A model generated the notes under the pieces. It ran no database searches and was not told the origin of the DNA. It saw only the letters and a program-made list of their open reading frames with translations. From NCBI RefSeq assembly GCF_018143015.1, contig NC_054753.1, positions 31,037,292-31,101,291 on the forward strand: 64,000 nt of DNA, given 5' to 3'. The DNA is from Lytechinus variegatus (lineage: Eukaryota; Echinodermata; Echinoidea; Temnopleuroida; Toxopneustidae). Made by a program: the position numbers and the translations under genes. This document shows positions 10,570 to 21,800 of the stretch, piece by piece; position 1 is the stretch's first letter, and every line of letters begins with the position of its first letter.

Positions 10570-11105
10570 TCCAATTCACTGAAAGAAAAGGTTATGAAAT
10601 GTGATACAGAAAACAGAGGGGAAAAGAATAAATACGCCTGCACATCCCATGCACAAAAAATCAGAGAGCAAAATAACGAAGTTATTGAATTTTAAAGTTT
10701 AGCAATATCTATTGAAAATGGTTACATGCACATTGTCATGAATTTTCAATGATGACACATCCCCGCTTTCCTTGTTCTTTTGTTATTCCATGAAATCATA
10801 ATTATTTCATTTTTGATATATACGTTTGAGTGATATGTCTCCTTGCAGCAAGGAGTAATTCATTATCAATCAAGTCTTCTTTTTTAAAGAATTAAGTGAA
10901 TCAACAATTTCATGTAATAAAATACAAGGGACAAGTGGTGATGTGACGTCATCAGTTTGCTCATTGAATATTCATGAAGACATGCATAGAACTGTTTCAC
11001 CGAAAAAAAATGCAAACGGTTTAAAATGTAAATATAACTTTGTTATTCGACCCTTGTCCGATTTTGGTCAATTTTGCAGTGTTTTGTTTGTCTCAACTTT
11101 CTTTA
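10570..11105. repeat. Foldback element, both arms present
   Basis: The left arm ('acgaagttattgaatttt', 'tgatgacacatccccgcttt') and right arm ('aagtggtgatgtgacgtcat', 'gaatattcatgaagacatgc', 'ataactttgttattcg') are inverted copies. The spacer of roughly 120 bp contains 'tgtctccttgcagcaaggag'. It is the same family as at 43790-44312. Confidence 0.75.
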
Positions 11106-11799
11106 TCTGCTCAATTCATATTGAAGTATGATGATAATTGAACAACATAATTGTCATTTGTTTGGCAGCGAGTTTGGTACCCTTCATGTGCAACATGCTG
11201 TATTATTGGCGCAGAGCGCACCTATACAATTTCGATGTTTTCTTTGGCCCCCCCCCACCTGAATTATAATAGTATGAATCGACATCAACTTTAGCCAGTT
11301 CGTAGTTCCTTTCTGCGCATGATCAAAAGATTCTATACATGATCAGAAGAAGGTCATTTGTACTAAAGTGACATGGTGCTTTATTGTCTAATGAGATAAG
11401 CACCAACTTTGATGTCTTGATTATTCATATATTTATTTTGAATTGTCGTTTTCATTTACATAAAAAAAAAACAACAATGCTTCCACGAACGACTGATATT
11501 TCACAGTTTGTCAAGTACAGTGTGCAAAATGCTAAGATATACAATCAAAGTAGGAATGCAACAAATACCTTCATTAAGTGTTCATTGGTGTGCTATTCTA
11601 GTCACCTGGTCTATTCAATTTCTTCATCCTGCTATGTAAGGCAAGCTTACGTAATATCTTGCTTTGAAATCTGTCTATCATAATGAAAGAAATGAAAGGT
11701 CATTTGACCAAAATTGCCCATGAAGTAACTAAGAACTGGTCTATTTCACGGATACATTGGCTTGACAGACTTGAAGAAGACATTGATGTATTCTTCTTT
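11106..11799. other. No gene recognised
   Basis: Mostly AT-rich. Two neighbouring open frames (11384-11683 and 11683-11892) have no recognisable motif and no coding-like composition, so they are not called genes. Confidence 0.4.
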
Positions 11800-11863
11800 A
11801 AATGTCATTTTATGAGGGAGGGAGCCTGTAGCGACCGAGCCAGAAAATTTTCGCATTTGAATA

Positions 11864-12408
11864 TATATATAATGTTTTATTGTCCAACTTAATGGAAATT
11901 CATTTTGTTTATATGCAAACATACAAATTACAAATATACATAATCAAGGAGAGACAAAATTAATACAAAATACTGGCATGCACGTAATACATTCGTTCTT
12001 ATACATAAGACAATTAAAAGAGTATAACGAGATCATTACTGAAATAAGAACAACAAGAAGGCATATTCGGTGTAATTATCATTACCATCATTCTAAAACT
12101 GTTAAATAAGTAAAAGTATCAGGTCATTTTATTTTATCTATTTATTTATTACTTGAAGCATAATTCACAAATAAAAATCCACAACTCTACATTGACCATG
12201 ATGTCGATACTATTATTGTAATCATTATAGTTGCAGTTATTATTATCATTATTATTATTATCATTATTATCATTACTATTATTACTATTACTACTACTAT
12301 CATTACTCCTTACATTTGTGGCAGTTTTGTATTGTATTAAAGAGGAGACATAGATGGCAATATTGAAAGGTAAGTGTAATTCTGCAATAAGGTGACTTGT
12401 TTTCTATT
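11864..12408. mobile_element. Insert in copy A of the duplication, class unknown
   Basis: This is DNA present in copy A and absent in copy B, between 'atttgaata' and 'ccggtattttatat'. It is AT-rich, contains an imperfect ATT/TCATTAT microsatellite near 12225-12310, and has no ORF. It may be a truncated retroelement 3' end, or it may instead be a deletion in copy B. Confidence 0.45.
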
Positions 12409-12504
12409 TACCGGTATTTTATATATAAAAGCTTTAATTTGAGAGTACTTGACAAGAATGGAATACTGCCCTATTCAATAATTACATACGCATAAAGGTC
12501 CTAT

Positions 12505-12826
12505 AATATTATTATTGAAGTGGAGCGTTGTGGCCCAGTGGATTAGTCTCCGGACATTGAAACAGAGGGTCGTGGGTTCAAATCCCAGCCATGGCGTAAT
12601 TTCCTTCAGCAAGAAATTCATCCACTGTGTGCTGCACTCGACCCAGGTGATGTAAATGGGTACCGGCAGGAAGTAATTCCTCAAAAAGCTGTGTGCGCCT
12701 TAATCGGTTGCCTAGCTTAGCAGGGGTAATAATAATAGCAGTGCCTTTTCAAAGCGCCATGAGCACCGAAAGGTGGACCTGTGCGCTATATAAGTAGCCA
12801 CCATTATTATTATTATTATTATTAAT
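12505..12826 (+). mobile_element. tRNA-derived SINE, apparently full length
   Basis: The head has an A box 'tggcccagtgg' (12529-12539) and a B box 'ggttcaaatcc' (about 12575-12585), spaced as in a tRNA-like Pol III promoter. A tRNA-unrelated body follows ('ctgcactcgacccaggtgat', 'gggtaccggcagg'). The tail is 'cgctatataagtagccacc' plus (ATT)n. The short word TAATAT on both sides is a candidate target-site duplication. Fragments of the same family lie at 24395-24600 and 53990-54110. Confidence 0.85.
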
Positions 12827-13316
12827 ATCTTTATATCTACCCCCCCCTTGTGGTTATTTATTTTATTTTTTTTTTTTGGGGGGGGTTGAACCCGAAAGCC
12901 CCCCCCCCCGACTGTTTTTGTTCAGACGGTCACATCTGTCGGATGGTGATGTAAATTATGATACTAGTAATACACGTCTGTAAAAACTCACTCAAATGTC
13001 ATTTTATGAGGGAGGGAGCCTGTAGCGACCGAGCCTGAAAATTTTCGAATTTGAATACCGGTATTTTATATATAAAAGCTTTAATTTGAGAGTACTTGAC
13101 AAGAATGGAATACTGCCCTACTCAATAATTACATACGCATAAAGGGCCTATATTATCTTTATATCTCCCCCCCCCTTGTGGTTAATTTTTTTTTTTTTGG
13201 GGGGGGGGTTGAACCCGAAAGCCCCCCCCCCCCGACTGTTTTTGTTCAGACGGTCATATCTGTCGGATGGTGATGTAAATTATGATACTAGTAATATACA
13301 CGTCTGTAAAAACTCA

Positions 13317-13982
13317 CACGCACACACAATGGTATCAGTCTTGCTGAAAATGTTACAAATTTTCATCTTTAATAGCCTATAGTATGTATAATGAATGCCC
13401 CTTATTCAACGGGTGTCTGGCTGGTCGTTGATGGTAGGTGTGGCGTAAAGGGAAGTGATAACGACCCCTGAACTTGGCTAGCCTAGCTGAAAAAGTATAA
13501 CCTCAGGAAATTGGTCAATGTACGGATAGAAAGAAATTAATTGGTTTCCAATGGCTTTGACAATAACAAAGATGAATAGTATGATATATCATAACAATAT
13601 TGAAATACAACATTAACAATCAAAATGAATAATTGATAATTATTCTTGTATTTTTATATTGTCCTGTTTAGCATCAGGGTCATTAAAAAATCAATGCCAG
13701 ACACTTGGTGGTGAAGGAAGAGCCGCTAGACACAACAGAATAATTCATGAATTATAAGGGGTCTGACTTCGTAGACTATAGCGTATAATGCAAAAGTCAA
13801 AATAATATCAATGTATTTTATTCAAGTACATGTAGTTAATCCCAGAGTTAATCTCAAACTTCCGACACTTTTGAACAGATATCTTGTTTATGCTGAAACC
13901 GTAACACACCAATACTTTTGAATGCAGATGCAGAAAGTGGCTGATGATTGGTGGTTGGGTGGGATTGGGGTTCGGAGGGGGT
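13317..13982. other. No gene recognised
   Basis: AT-rich, with a short (CA)n next to the duplication end. No supported ORF or known repeat. Confidence 0.4.
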
Positions 13983-14710
13983 CAGTGGCGTACCGTGAGT
14001 CATGGCATGGGGGGCAGCAAAAAATTTTGAGTCACTTAGTGAGCGTGCAAAGCTCGCTGTTGTCAGGTATACTGACCTAGTAAAAAAAATTAAGGACGGT
14101 GCCATTTATGTATCTCTGATCAAATAATGCGAGCGCACAGCGCGAGCTGCAATTTGTTATATTCAGACCTAAAAGGGACATTAAAAGCAATTTTTGTAAT
14201 CATGATTACGTACCTCACTAAACAAACAATGCGAGTGTGAAGCGAGAGTTGAAATTTTTGTATATATTGACCACAAACGGACATTTTTAAGAACTATATT
14301 TTAGGAATCCATATCTCACCATAGTCATCTAATGCGAGTATTAAGTACTTGCTGATTTTGTTATAATAACATCTAAACACATGAAGCAAATGTAGTCGTT
14401 GTAATCATGATTAACATGCGCATCTCACTAATCAAATATTGCGAGCGCGAAGCGCGAGCTGAAAATTTAGGAAATTCAGACCTGAAGAGGGGCATTTTAA
14501 GGTTTGTTTGTAGGAATTCACGAGAACCATATGTATTTCACTAACCAAATGATGCGATTGCGAAGCGTGAGCTGAAGGTTTTTTATAATATTGACCCAAA
14601 ACAAATATATTTTAAGGACTATTTTTTAGGAAATCCATTAAGAATATACATAATCTCACTATAGTTATATAATGCAGTTGTCAATCGAACTTTTCTAGTT
14701 CTTGGAAGAA
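13983..14710 (+). repeat. GCGAGCG-motif interspersed repeat
   Basis: It starts 'cagtggcgtaccgtgagtca', very like the copy at 121. Units follow with 'gcgagcgcacagcgcgagc' (about 14128), 'gcgagcgcgaagcgcgagc' (about 14441) and 'gcgattgcgaagcgtgagc' (about 14555). The intervening AT-rich DNA matches the copy at 121-775. Confidence 0.75.
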
Positions 14711-14714
14711 AAAA

Positions 14715-14930
14715 ATTGAATAAACCTAATTTCATGTACAATACAAAAGAATAAGTGGAGATGTGACATATCATGAGCCAACCAAATGAATATTCGTGAC
14801 GACTGTTTTCACACACACAAAAAAAATTTGTTATCCGATTTTGAAGAAATTTTCGGCATTTTTGCTCAGTGGATTCTACTCTATTTATTAAGCTATACAT
14901 ACTTTCAGCCCGGACCATCCCTTTAAGTAG
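14715..14930 (+). repeat. Foldback family, right arm only
   Basis: 'gtggagatgtgacatatcat', 'gaatattcgtgacgactg', 'ttatccgattttgaagaaat' and 'cagcccggaccatcccttta' match the right arms at 10570-11105 and 43790-44312. It directly abuts the preceding repeat. Confidence 0.65.
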
Positions 14931-15689
14931 TCATGAAAAAAAAGCATATGTCACTACATAAAACAATAATAACTCGAAGTGCGAGGATATATATTTAGTG
15001 TATATTGACTTGAAAACGGGAGGATTTAGTACAACAGGATTATGACAGATAATGTGATCACCGGGAACAATGAAGACATAGGCCCTGAGCAAATTACGTT
15101 TCACAAAGTTATTCATTTTTTTGTGTTTTTATGTAACATAATTATGTCATAATGAACAATAATCTGTTCTTTCCCACTACGTTTCTCTTCCTTTCTCCCC
15201 GTCTTTATCTCCTTCCCAACGTTTTTTTTTTTTTTTTGGGGGGGGGGGGGCAGCCGATAGGGGGTGGATGGCACGTGCCCCCATGCCCCCCCCCCCGTAG
15301 TTAGACCACTGGATGGGTGGTTGAGGGGGAAGGGACGGGAGAGGAAGAACACCGTGGAAAAAAGTGTATCCATCTATCGGGGGGGGGGGGTAGAGCAAAA
15401 CAGAAAAAATATAAAAAGAGAGAGAAAGGTGAGATTGTCACCGTTATGAAATTACCCACTAAATATGCAAAGCCCAAAGAGTGGTTTTGGATTAGAATTT
15501 CGCTGTGGATGGGGGGGTCTGCTGGGCCTAATCTCTCCGTTGGTCAATAATGGAAATTACTTATTTTAAGTTATATCTTGGGCACCATTGGGTTATTGTA
15601 ATGACCACGCAGCTAGTAATTGGTATCTATTTCATTTACACCCTTCCCGTTGGCATTACCTCATCCCCCCCCCCCCCTTGAAGGAAGAA
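14931..15689. other. No gene recognised; G/C homopolymer runs
   Basis: It contains a T15-G13 junction near 15224-15250 and further G or C runs near 15290, 15380 and 15667. Proline- and glycine-rich open frames here are shadows of these runs. Confidence 0.4.
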
Positions 15690-15799
15690 AAATGGAATTT
15701 GTCTACCAAAAAAAAACCCGGCTGGCATTTCGAGCGAGACGATCGAACGAAAGTTTGTTGACCTCATCTTTCTTCCGGTTTCGCCATCTCTCATTCAAC
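15690..15799 (+). promoter_or_regulatory. Probable NECAP core promoter / 5' UTR
   Basis: Just upstream of the start codon lie an ETS-type CTTCCGG (about 15772-15778) in a pyrimidine-rich setting and CGCCATCT (about 15782-15789), the inverse of a YY1-type AAGATGGC. This arrangement is common at housekeeping promoters without a TATA box. The transcription start was not determined, so this is inference. Confidence 0.4.
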
Positions 15800-15891
15800 A
15801 TGGCAGACATGGACTACGAAAGAGTTTTGTGTGTGAAACCCGAGGTTCATGTCTTCAGAATACCGCCTCGGACATCGAATAGAGGATACAG
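15800..15891 (+). CDS. NECAP: NECAP coding exon 1
   Basis: It encodes [20 protein letters not shown] and [10 protein letters not shown] plus two bases of an Arg codon. It ends at AG|GTAAGAG. Confidence 0.95.
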
Positions 15892-18800
15892 GTAAGAGTG
15901 TAGAGGATTAGTACACGTAAATGGGGTAGGTATTGATGTTTTCTAAACATTATTTTCTTGTTTTTCAGGCATACTCTGCAGGCGGCTGATTTTGAAGGGG
16001 GCGTGGGGAGCGAGAGGCCGAGAACGCCGGCGGGGACCGGGTTGGTGTGGCCGAAGATGGGCCTCACGTTTTCGCCTAGGCTTCGATGCCAAGGCCAAGA
16101 CAGAATTTAACGTCTTTTCTCATGATATTCCTAGAGTTTAATGGCAAAAGAAGCTGCTGAAAACTGCTTATCTAAAAAAAGAGCCAATAGTGTAAATTAG
16201 AGAGTCAAAAGGGTGAAAGGGGTAGAATACCTGAACAAGAACCAGACTTCAGACAGGATAGTTTTACCATCGAGCTATTATTAACAGAAGGAGATCTGAC
16301 TCTCTCAAACGCTTTGCCCCATGCGCGGCACCGCTAATCCCCTCTCAGCAGGGTCCCTCACGGCGCATTACAGAGGCCGCTCGTAAATCAGATAAGGAAA
16401 GTTGATCGACGCGATCAACGGCTCGGGTTTGCGCTTGCGCAGTAGTGTTTTCACCCATAATGCATTTCACATCGGCTTCACGAATTTTATGCAAACATGG
16501 CGGCTCACGATTTCGAACGTCGTGATTTCGAAGACGAAAATCTGGTTTTGGAACCAGCTGAATGCAGGCCTGACCAGATTTCACAAAAAGAAATACGGGA
16601 CAATCGACAAAGTACGCTGCATGAGCGGATCGACCGAGCCAGGTCTTAAAAAAAAAGATCAACAAAGGAGGCTACACGGTGTTCGACTTGGGGAAAAAAA
16701 TTACAGAATTGGAAGGTGGGGGGGTGAACGAAAGAATGAAGGAGGGAATGGAAAGGCAAAAGAAAAGAGTTGAATTGAGAACGGATAGAAAGAAAAAAAT
16801 GAAGGGGAAAATGAAGAAAAAAAAGGAATGTTAGAATAAAATGATGAAAGATAGAATAAAAGAAAAAACGTTTCCGTCATTATTTGAAATGAATTAAGAA
16901 GGAAAGAAAAAGAAAAGTAGGAAGGGAAGATGTGTGAAAGAAAACATAAGGGAGAGAAAGAAAAGAAGCAAGAAAAAAGGATGAGGAAAGAAAGAACGAA
17001 TAAAAGAAAAATGCTTCCTTTATTCTTTGAAAGAAAGAAGAAAAACAGGAAGGGAGGGAGGGAAATAAAGAAAAAAGGACACAAATTAGAAGGAAAAAAT
17101 ATAATAAAGAATGAAAGAAAGGATGAAAGAGAGGGAGGAAAAAATGAAGGAGAGAATTTAAAAAAGAAAATAATGGAAGGATCGAGAAAGAATGAAAAGA
17201 AAAGGGAGAAGGAAGCAAAGAAAAGTGGAAAGAAAAAATGAAGGAAAAAAGGAAATTTAAAATAGGACGGAGAGTAAGACAAACAAGGAAAGAAAGAAAA
17301 ATGAACAGAGAGAGAAGATCAGGAAAGAAAGATAGGATGGAATAAAAAAAGGGGCAAAGAGGAAGGATAGAATGATGCCAGAAAAAGGATATGAAAGAAA
17401 AAAGTACAATCTTAAACAAAAAATCTCATAATCTAACAAAAATCATGATATTCGGTGTTTCTAAATATATCTAGAACAGAAATAGAATGTTTTAGAAATG
17501 AGGGGGGGTCAGGTGTCCGGACACTTTATATTTTGGAAGCCTTTTTTTTCTTTAGATTAAACTAAAAATATGAATTCAATAGTTGTAATCATCTTTTATT
17601 TTGTTCTCTATAATATTTTTAAATCATTATTTTTTGTCCTAAAAATTGTAAAACTTCGCTTGTAATTTTTTCCAAATGACTTTGGAACTTAAAATGAATC
17701 GTCCTGACATAGAACTGGGTATACTTCTTTGTGGTCCCAAACATGTTGTTTTTAAGTTCTTTATTATGTAGAATAACAATTTTTATACTTTGTTCTCCTT
17801 TTTACTGGTTTGTAAATTAAATCTGTTCGCTCCGCGGCCCCTGCTATTTTCCAAAAACGATACAGAGACAAGAGCTGAGCGAGCACGGCTCCCGTCATTC
17901 ATTACACTCACTTTCAACTTACACAAATAGGAGTGCGTACTCCACGATGCGACAATCGCCAGAGAAATGCCCCGCAGATTCGTCGTTATATTATCAATTC
18001 CATTGTAACCTCACTAATGATCTTTGCATCAAAATTAAGCTCAAAGTATGCTTTTTCTCCGTATTATAATTTCTAAAACAGGTACGGGTAGGAAAAGATT
18101 TAACTACGGAAGAAAGACAGACATACTTAAAATGACCAATCTCCAACTTCCTCCGTTTGTAATTTTGTTGAGTCAATTCAGATTGCAACGTATTTGGTAT
18201 GTATGCAAAGGGGATCATCTCAGAAGTTCAACCATACATAAAAGACGTACATCAGGAATCCGTACGAAGAGATATGGATGTTAGAAGAACAGCAAGTCGT
18301 GTTTCAATTTTGAAAAAAAAACTGAGCTCGGGGGAAGTTATGTGGGAGAACGTTGTTTACGGCGGTGCCTCGCAGGGTCCTTCAAAAAATCTCTGACCTC
18401 AGATTTTACGAGGGGGCTTATCGCGTTATGTAAGCGTGCTCTAACTTTCGCCTGGCGGCTCGCCGATTGATGTTCGATATCGTTCCTTCGCCCGAAGGAA
18501 GCAATTAACAAAGGATTAACAGAGGAATTGGAAGATGGTTCTTCTCTGTTAGCTCCATGGTTTTACTTTTAGAGTCACACAATAACATTAAAAACCTTTA
18601 TTCTACAGATAACTCATAACCAAGACCATAGCTTTAACAGCTTTCCCAAAAGTCGCACTCCTCTCCCTTACATGTATCAAGCAGTCCTCAGTAATATATA
18701 TGAAAGCTTCTAGTGCAAACAATACTGTGTATGCCTGTAAACCCTTACAAGGGGCCTAAGCTTTCGATCCTAGCAGAATCTTTGGTCCGTTCGGAGGCAG

Positions 18801-21800
18801 AATCTTCTGCCTCCGAAGAAGATTCTGCTAGGACGAAAGCTTAGGCCCCTTTTGACTCTCTAATTCCTAGAGTTTAACAGTTTCTGAGTTTCTTAGAGTA
18901 TCATCCATCCCCAGACAGCAGTAGACCAAAAGCTTCGGTCTCTGTAATTGTAAACGTTGTAAATTGGTTGTTCGCACCTAGGCTAGTGAGTAGCCTGGTC
19001 CTGGACTGCGTCTGGGGAGTAAACTGTAAAGTCATCTACCTACGAAGGGTTACTCCCCTAACGCCTGTATTTAATATTGGGTCTCCCAGATCAGGATAAA
19101 TCCTTTATCTGGATTGGTGCTTGTCCCATCTTGTCCGGATGAGAGAAGTCAGACTGTAATTCTTACACAATCAGCAAGCGCTTGGCACTCGCATAGATGA
19201 CTGTGGTAAGATGTATACTCTTAATGGATTCCTAAAATACAGTCCTTAAAATGTCCGTTTGGCGTTTGGGGTCAATATATACAAAAATTTCAGCTCACGC
19301 TTCGTGCTCGCATTGTTTGTTTTATAGCAAGACAGGTACATGCATGTACTTATACTAAACTTATACGATCATGCTCTCTCTCCACTGAGAGGGAGTTACC
19401 TGTGTTACCTCAGAAATTATCTCAGCAAGCACGTGGTACAATTAATCCTATCTCCTTGCTGAAATCAATTAGATCGAGTCAAGTTACCAAATGCTATCCC
19501 GACTGCTAAACCGCACCTACTCACTGCTACTTACTTTGCTAAACGTGTGTACATGCCCCAAGTTCCAAGCACCAAATTCCCTGCTCAAACAGTCCAGGAG
19601 ATTTGCGTGATTTTCCCTTCACCGTTCTGGCCCCACTCATTCACATTCAGATTCGCCCCTTTTGTTTACCACTCACATCAACACGTGTTCGTCGAAGGTT
19701 CAAAGTTTGTTGACCTCGAATTTTGACGTCTCGTAAATAACTTTTCTTATGTCCATTGTTTTGAACCCCCCCCCTTTAGCTATACCATTCAGGCCACATT
19801 TTCTCCCTCTTGTGAATCTCTGCATGTTGTCTAAAACCTTCCCCATTGACTTCTTATCCCCGGCCGCCTCTATCTCACTCTTTTTTTCTTGATTTTGTTT
19901 TTCTTTATCTCCCCAGCCCCTTAATTCCTCACTTTCTCTTTTCCATCGGCCCAACTCTCCCCATCACCACCCCTCTCTTACCACAAACAGTCAACATCCT
20001 TCTCTTCTCCGAGTCTCGATCTTCCCTCTTTTTTCTATTTCACTCTTCTCTCGCCCCCCCCCCCCCCCCCCCCCGTCCTGGTCATCAATTCTCTTTCATT
20101 TAAATGTCAATTCTATCTTTCACACATATCAAAATTGAGTTGATCATCATCTTATCACGCCACCAGTCCATCATGAATTAAAATTACAATCAATCCAATA
20201 GTTTATTTTATCTTATTCATGACCGCACACGCACAAAAAGGATACATCGCCCATCACAAATCACACGAACATTCCCAGCCATTTTCTTCCTTCCATTCAC
20301 GATCACTTCACAGATCATTTTCAACATAAACCATGAGGGATGGCGTAACATTTTTTTTTCTTGTTATCAACATTTTCTGTCTTTTTTTTAATTTTCATTT
20401 TTTATTTATTTTTTTTCTTCATATAGTTATTAATTTTTTATTTTTTTTTGGGCGGGGGGTCAGACGACTTTTGTAGCAGGCTCATAATATAAAAGTAAAC
20501 TTGTCATAATTGAAACAAGTTAATGCAGCCCGAGAAAAATTTAAATAAAGAAAAAAAAAGTGTTAAAGTGATTGGTTAACATTGGTTTGACTTTTAAAAA
20601 ATCTGAGCTAGAAGGTCACACTTGTCACCTGTGTCTGTGATATGTTACAAAAATGAAGCCCAGAAAAAAATTGCGTTTGAAAATGATTATTTAGTGCTTC
20701 AAAATTGAAATATAAAGTGACCGGAAACACCATCTTAATTTCATCCCATAGACTTATGTGTACTATTTAGGTGTCTATAAGACGCCTATTTACAAAATCG
20801 GGGTTTGCCTTGTAGTTTTAGCTTTTCATTCTCAATAATGGTTGTTTTCAGGGTTTATTAGTTCTAATACATGCACTTGTACACATGTTTCATCTTGGTT
20901 TGAGAATATTTTAAATCGGCTGCTCACAAAGTTAAACAATAACTTTAAGTGGTTTGTCTGTCAATGCCCAGCACCCCCCCCCAAAAAAAAAATCAGTGGA
21001 ACTAGAAATCCCATTGAAACAAGTTAATAGCAGTCCGAGAAAAAAAAATTGCATAAAGAAAAAAACAAGTGTTAATTCCTGTGGTTTGTCAATGCTCCAG
21101 GGTTGATACTTTGTTGAAGCCGCATTACACCACGTGGTCAAAAGCTGGCTAGGCTACATGTAGGGAGTGTTTCAAGAAGAGTTTTTTCCGTGATTTTGTT
21201 TGTAGAGGGATGTTACAAGCTATGACAAACCCTAGCATGTGATTGGCGGAAAGCAAATCTGTTGTTGAAACCACTGAAAAACTCTTCACGAAATGCTCCC
21301 CATCTCGATTGGCTTCGTTTGTTTTACTGTAGCTGTGTACACAAGGGCATGGAGCTGACATACACTAGCGGTGGGGCCGAGGCCTTTGCAGCGGCGAGCA
21401 TAGCTCAGACATAGTTCAGGGGCGATTTTTTCATCTTTAGGTTAGATTATTGGACTCTGATTTCATTACATACGTTGAGAGAGCCAAACAACTTATTGTT
21501 TTGGCTTAATTTTACTGTAAAAATACCCATAGACAACAATACAGAAGAAAATACCGGTATGATATTTTCAACTTTTGGTATGACGGTATTTCGGTATTGA
21601 AATTTTAACGGTGGTATCCATACCGGTATAACGTTCATACCGAACGGTATTACTAATACTGGTATACCGAAAAAGCTTAATACACATGTTTAAATTTTTT
21701 TTTTTTCATCTGCAAGAGCAGTGCATATTTTAGCTTGCATGCAGCTTGAGCACCACGATGAGCGAGTGTGCCACACATTTTATCATGAAAAAAAATCTTT

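Larger units (their letters stand above)
11800..13316 (+). repeat. Direct tandem duplication: copy A (11800-12993) and copy B (12994-13316)
   Basis: Both copies start 'aaatgtcattttatgaggg' and end 'cgtctgtaaaaactcac'. Copy B is about 323 bp and continuous. Copy A has the same blocks but is interrupted twice, at about 11864-12408 and about 12505-12826. The matching blocks (for example 'gagagtacttgacaagaatg' and 'tgtcggatggtgatgtaaat') are nearly identical, so the duplication is young. Copy B acts as the empty site for both inserts, unless it lost them. Confidence 0.85.

Noticed and set aside
11384-11892. Two neighbouring frames of 99 and 69 residues
   Set aside because: No motif, AT-driven composition, and the second runs into the tandem duplication.
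12510-12590. A tRNA gene
   Set aside because: A and B boxes are present, but there is no acceptor stem or cloverleaf. The segment is the head of a SINE with body and (ATT)n tail.
16701-17419. Overlapping Phe/Ser-rich frames of up to 193 residues (minus strand)
   Set aside because: They are translations of the polypurine tract, with extreme composition bias and no domain.
18199-18396. 65-residue frame beginning [16 protein letters not shown] as a gene
   Set aside because: It looks mildly coding-like, but has no recognised family, no promoter or splice context, and lies among repeats. It is mentioned only inside the intron entry.
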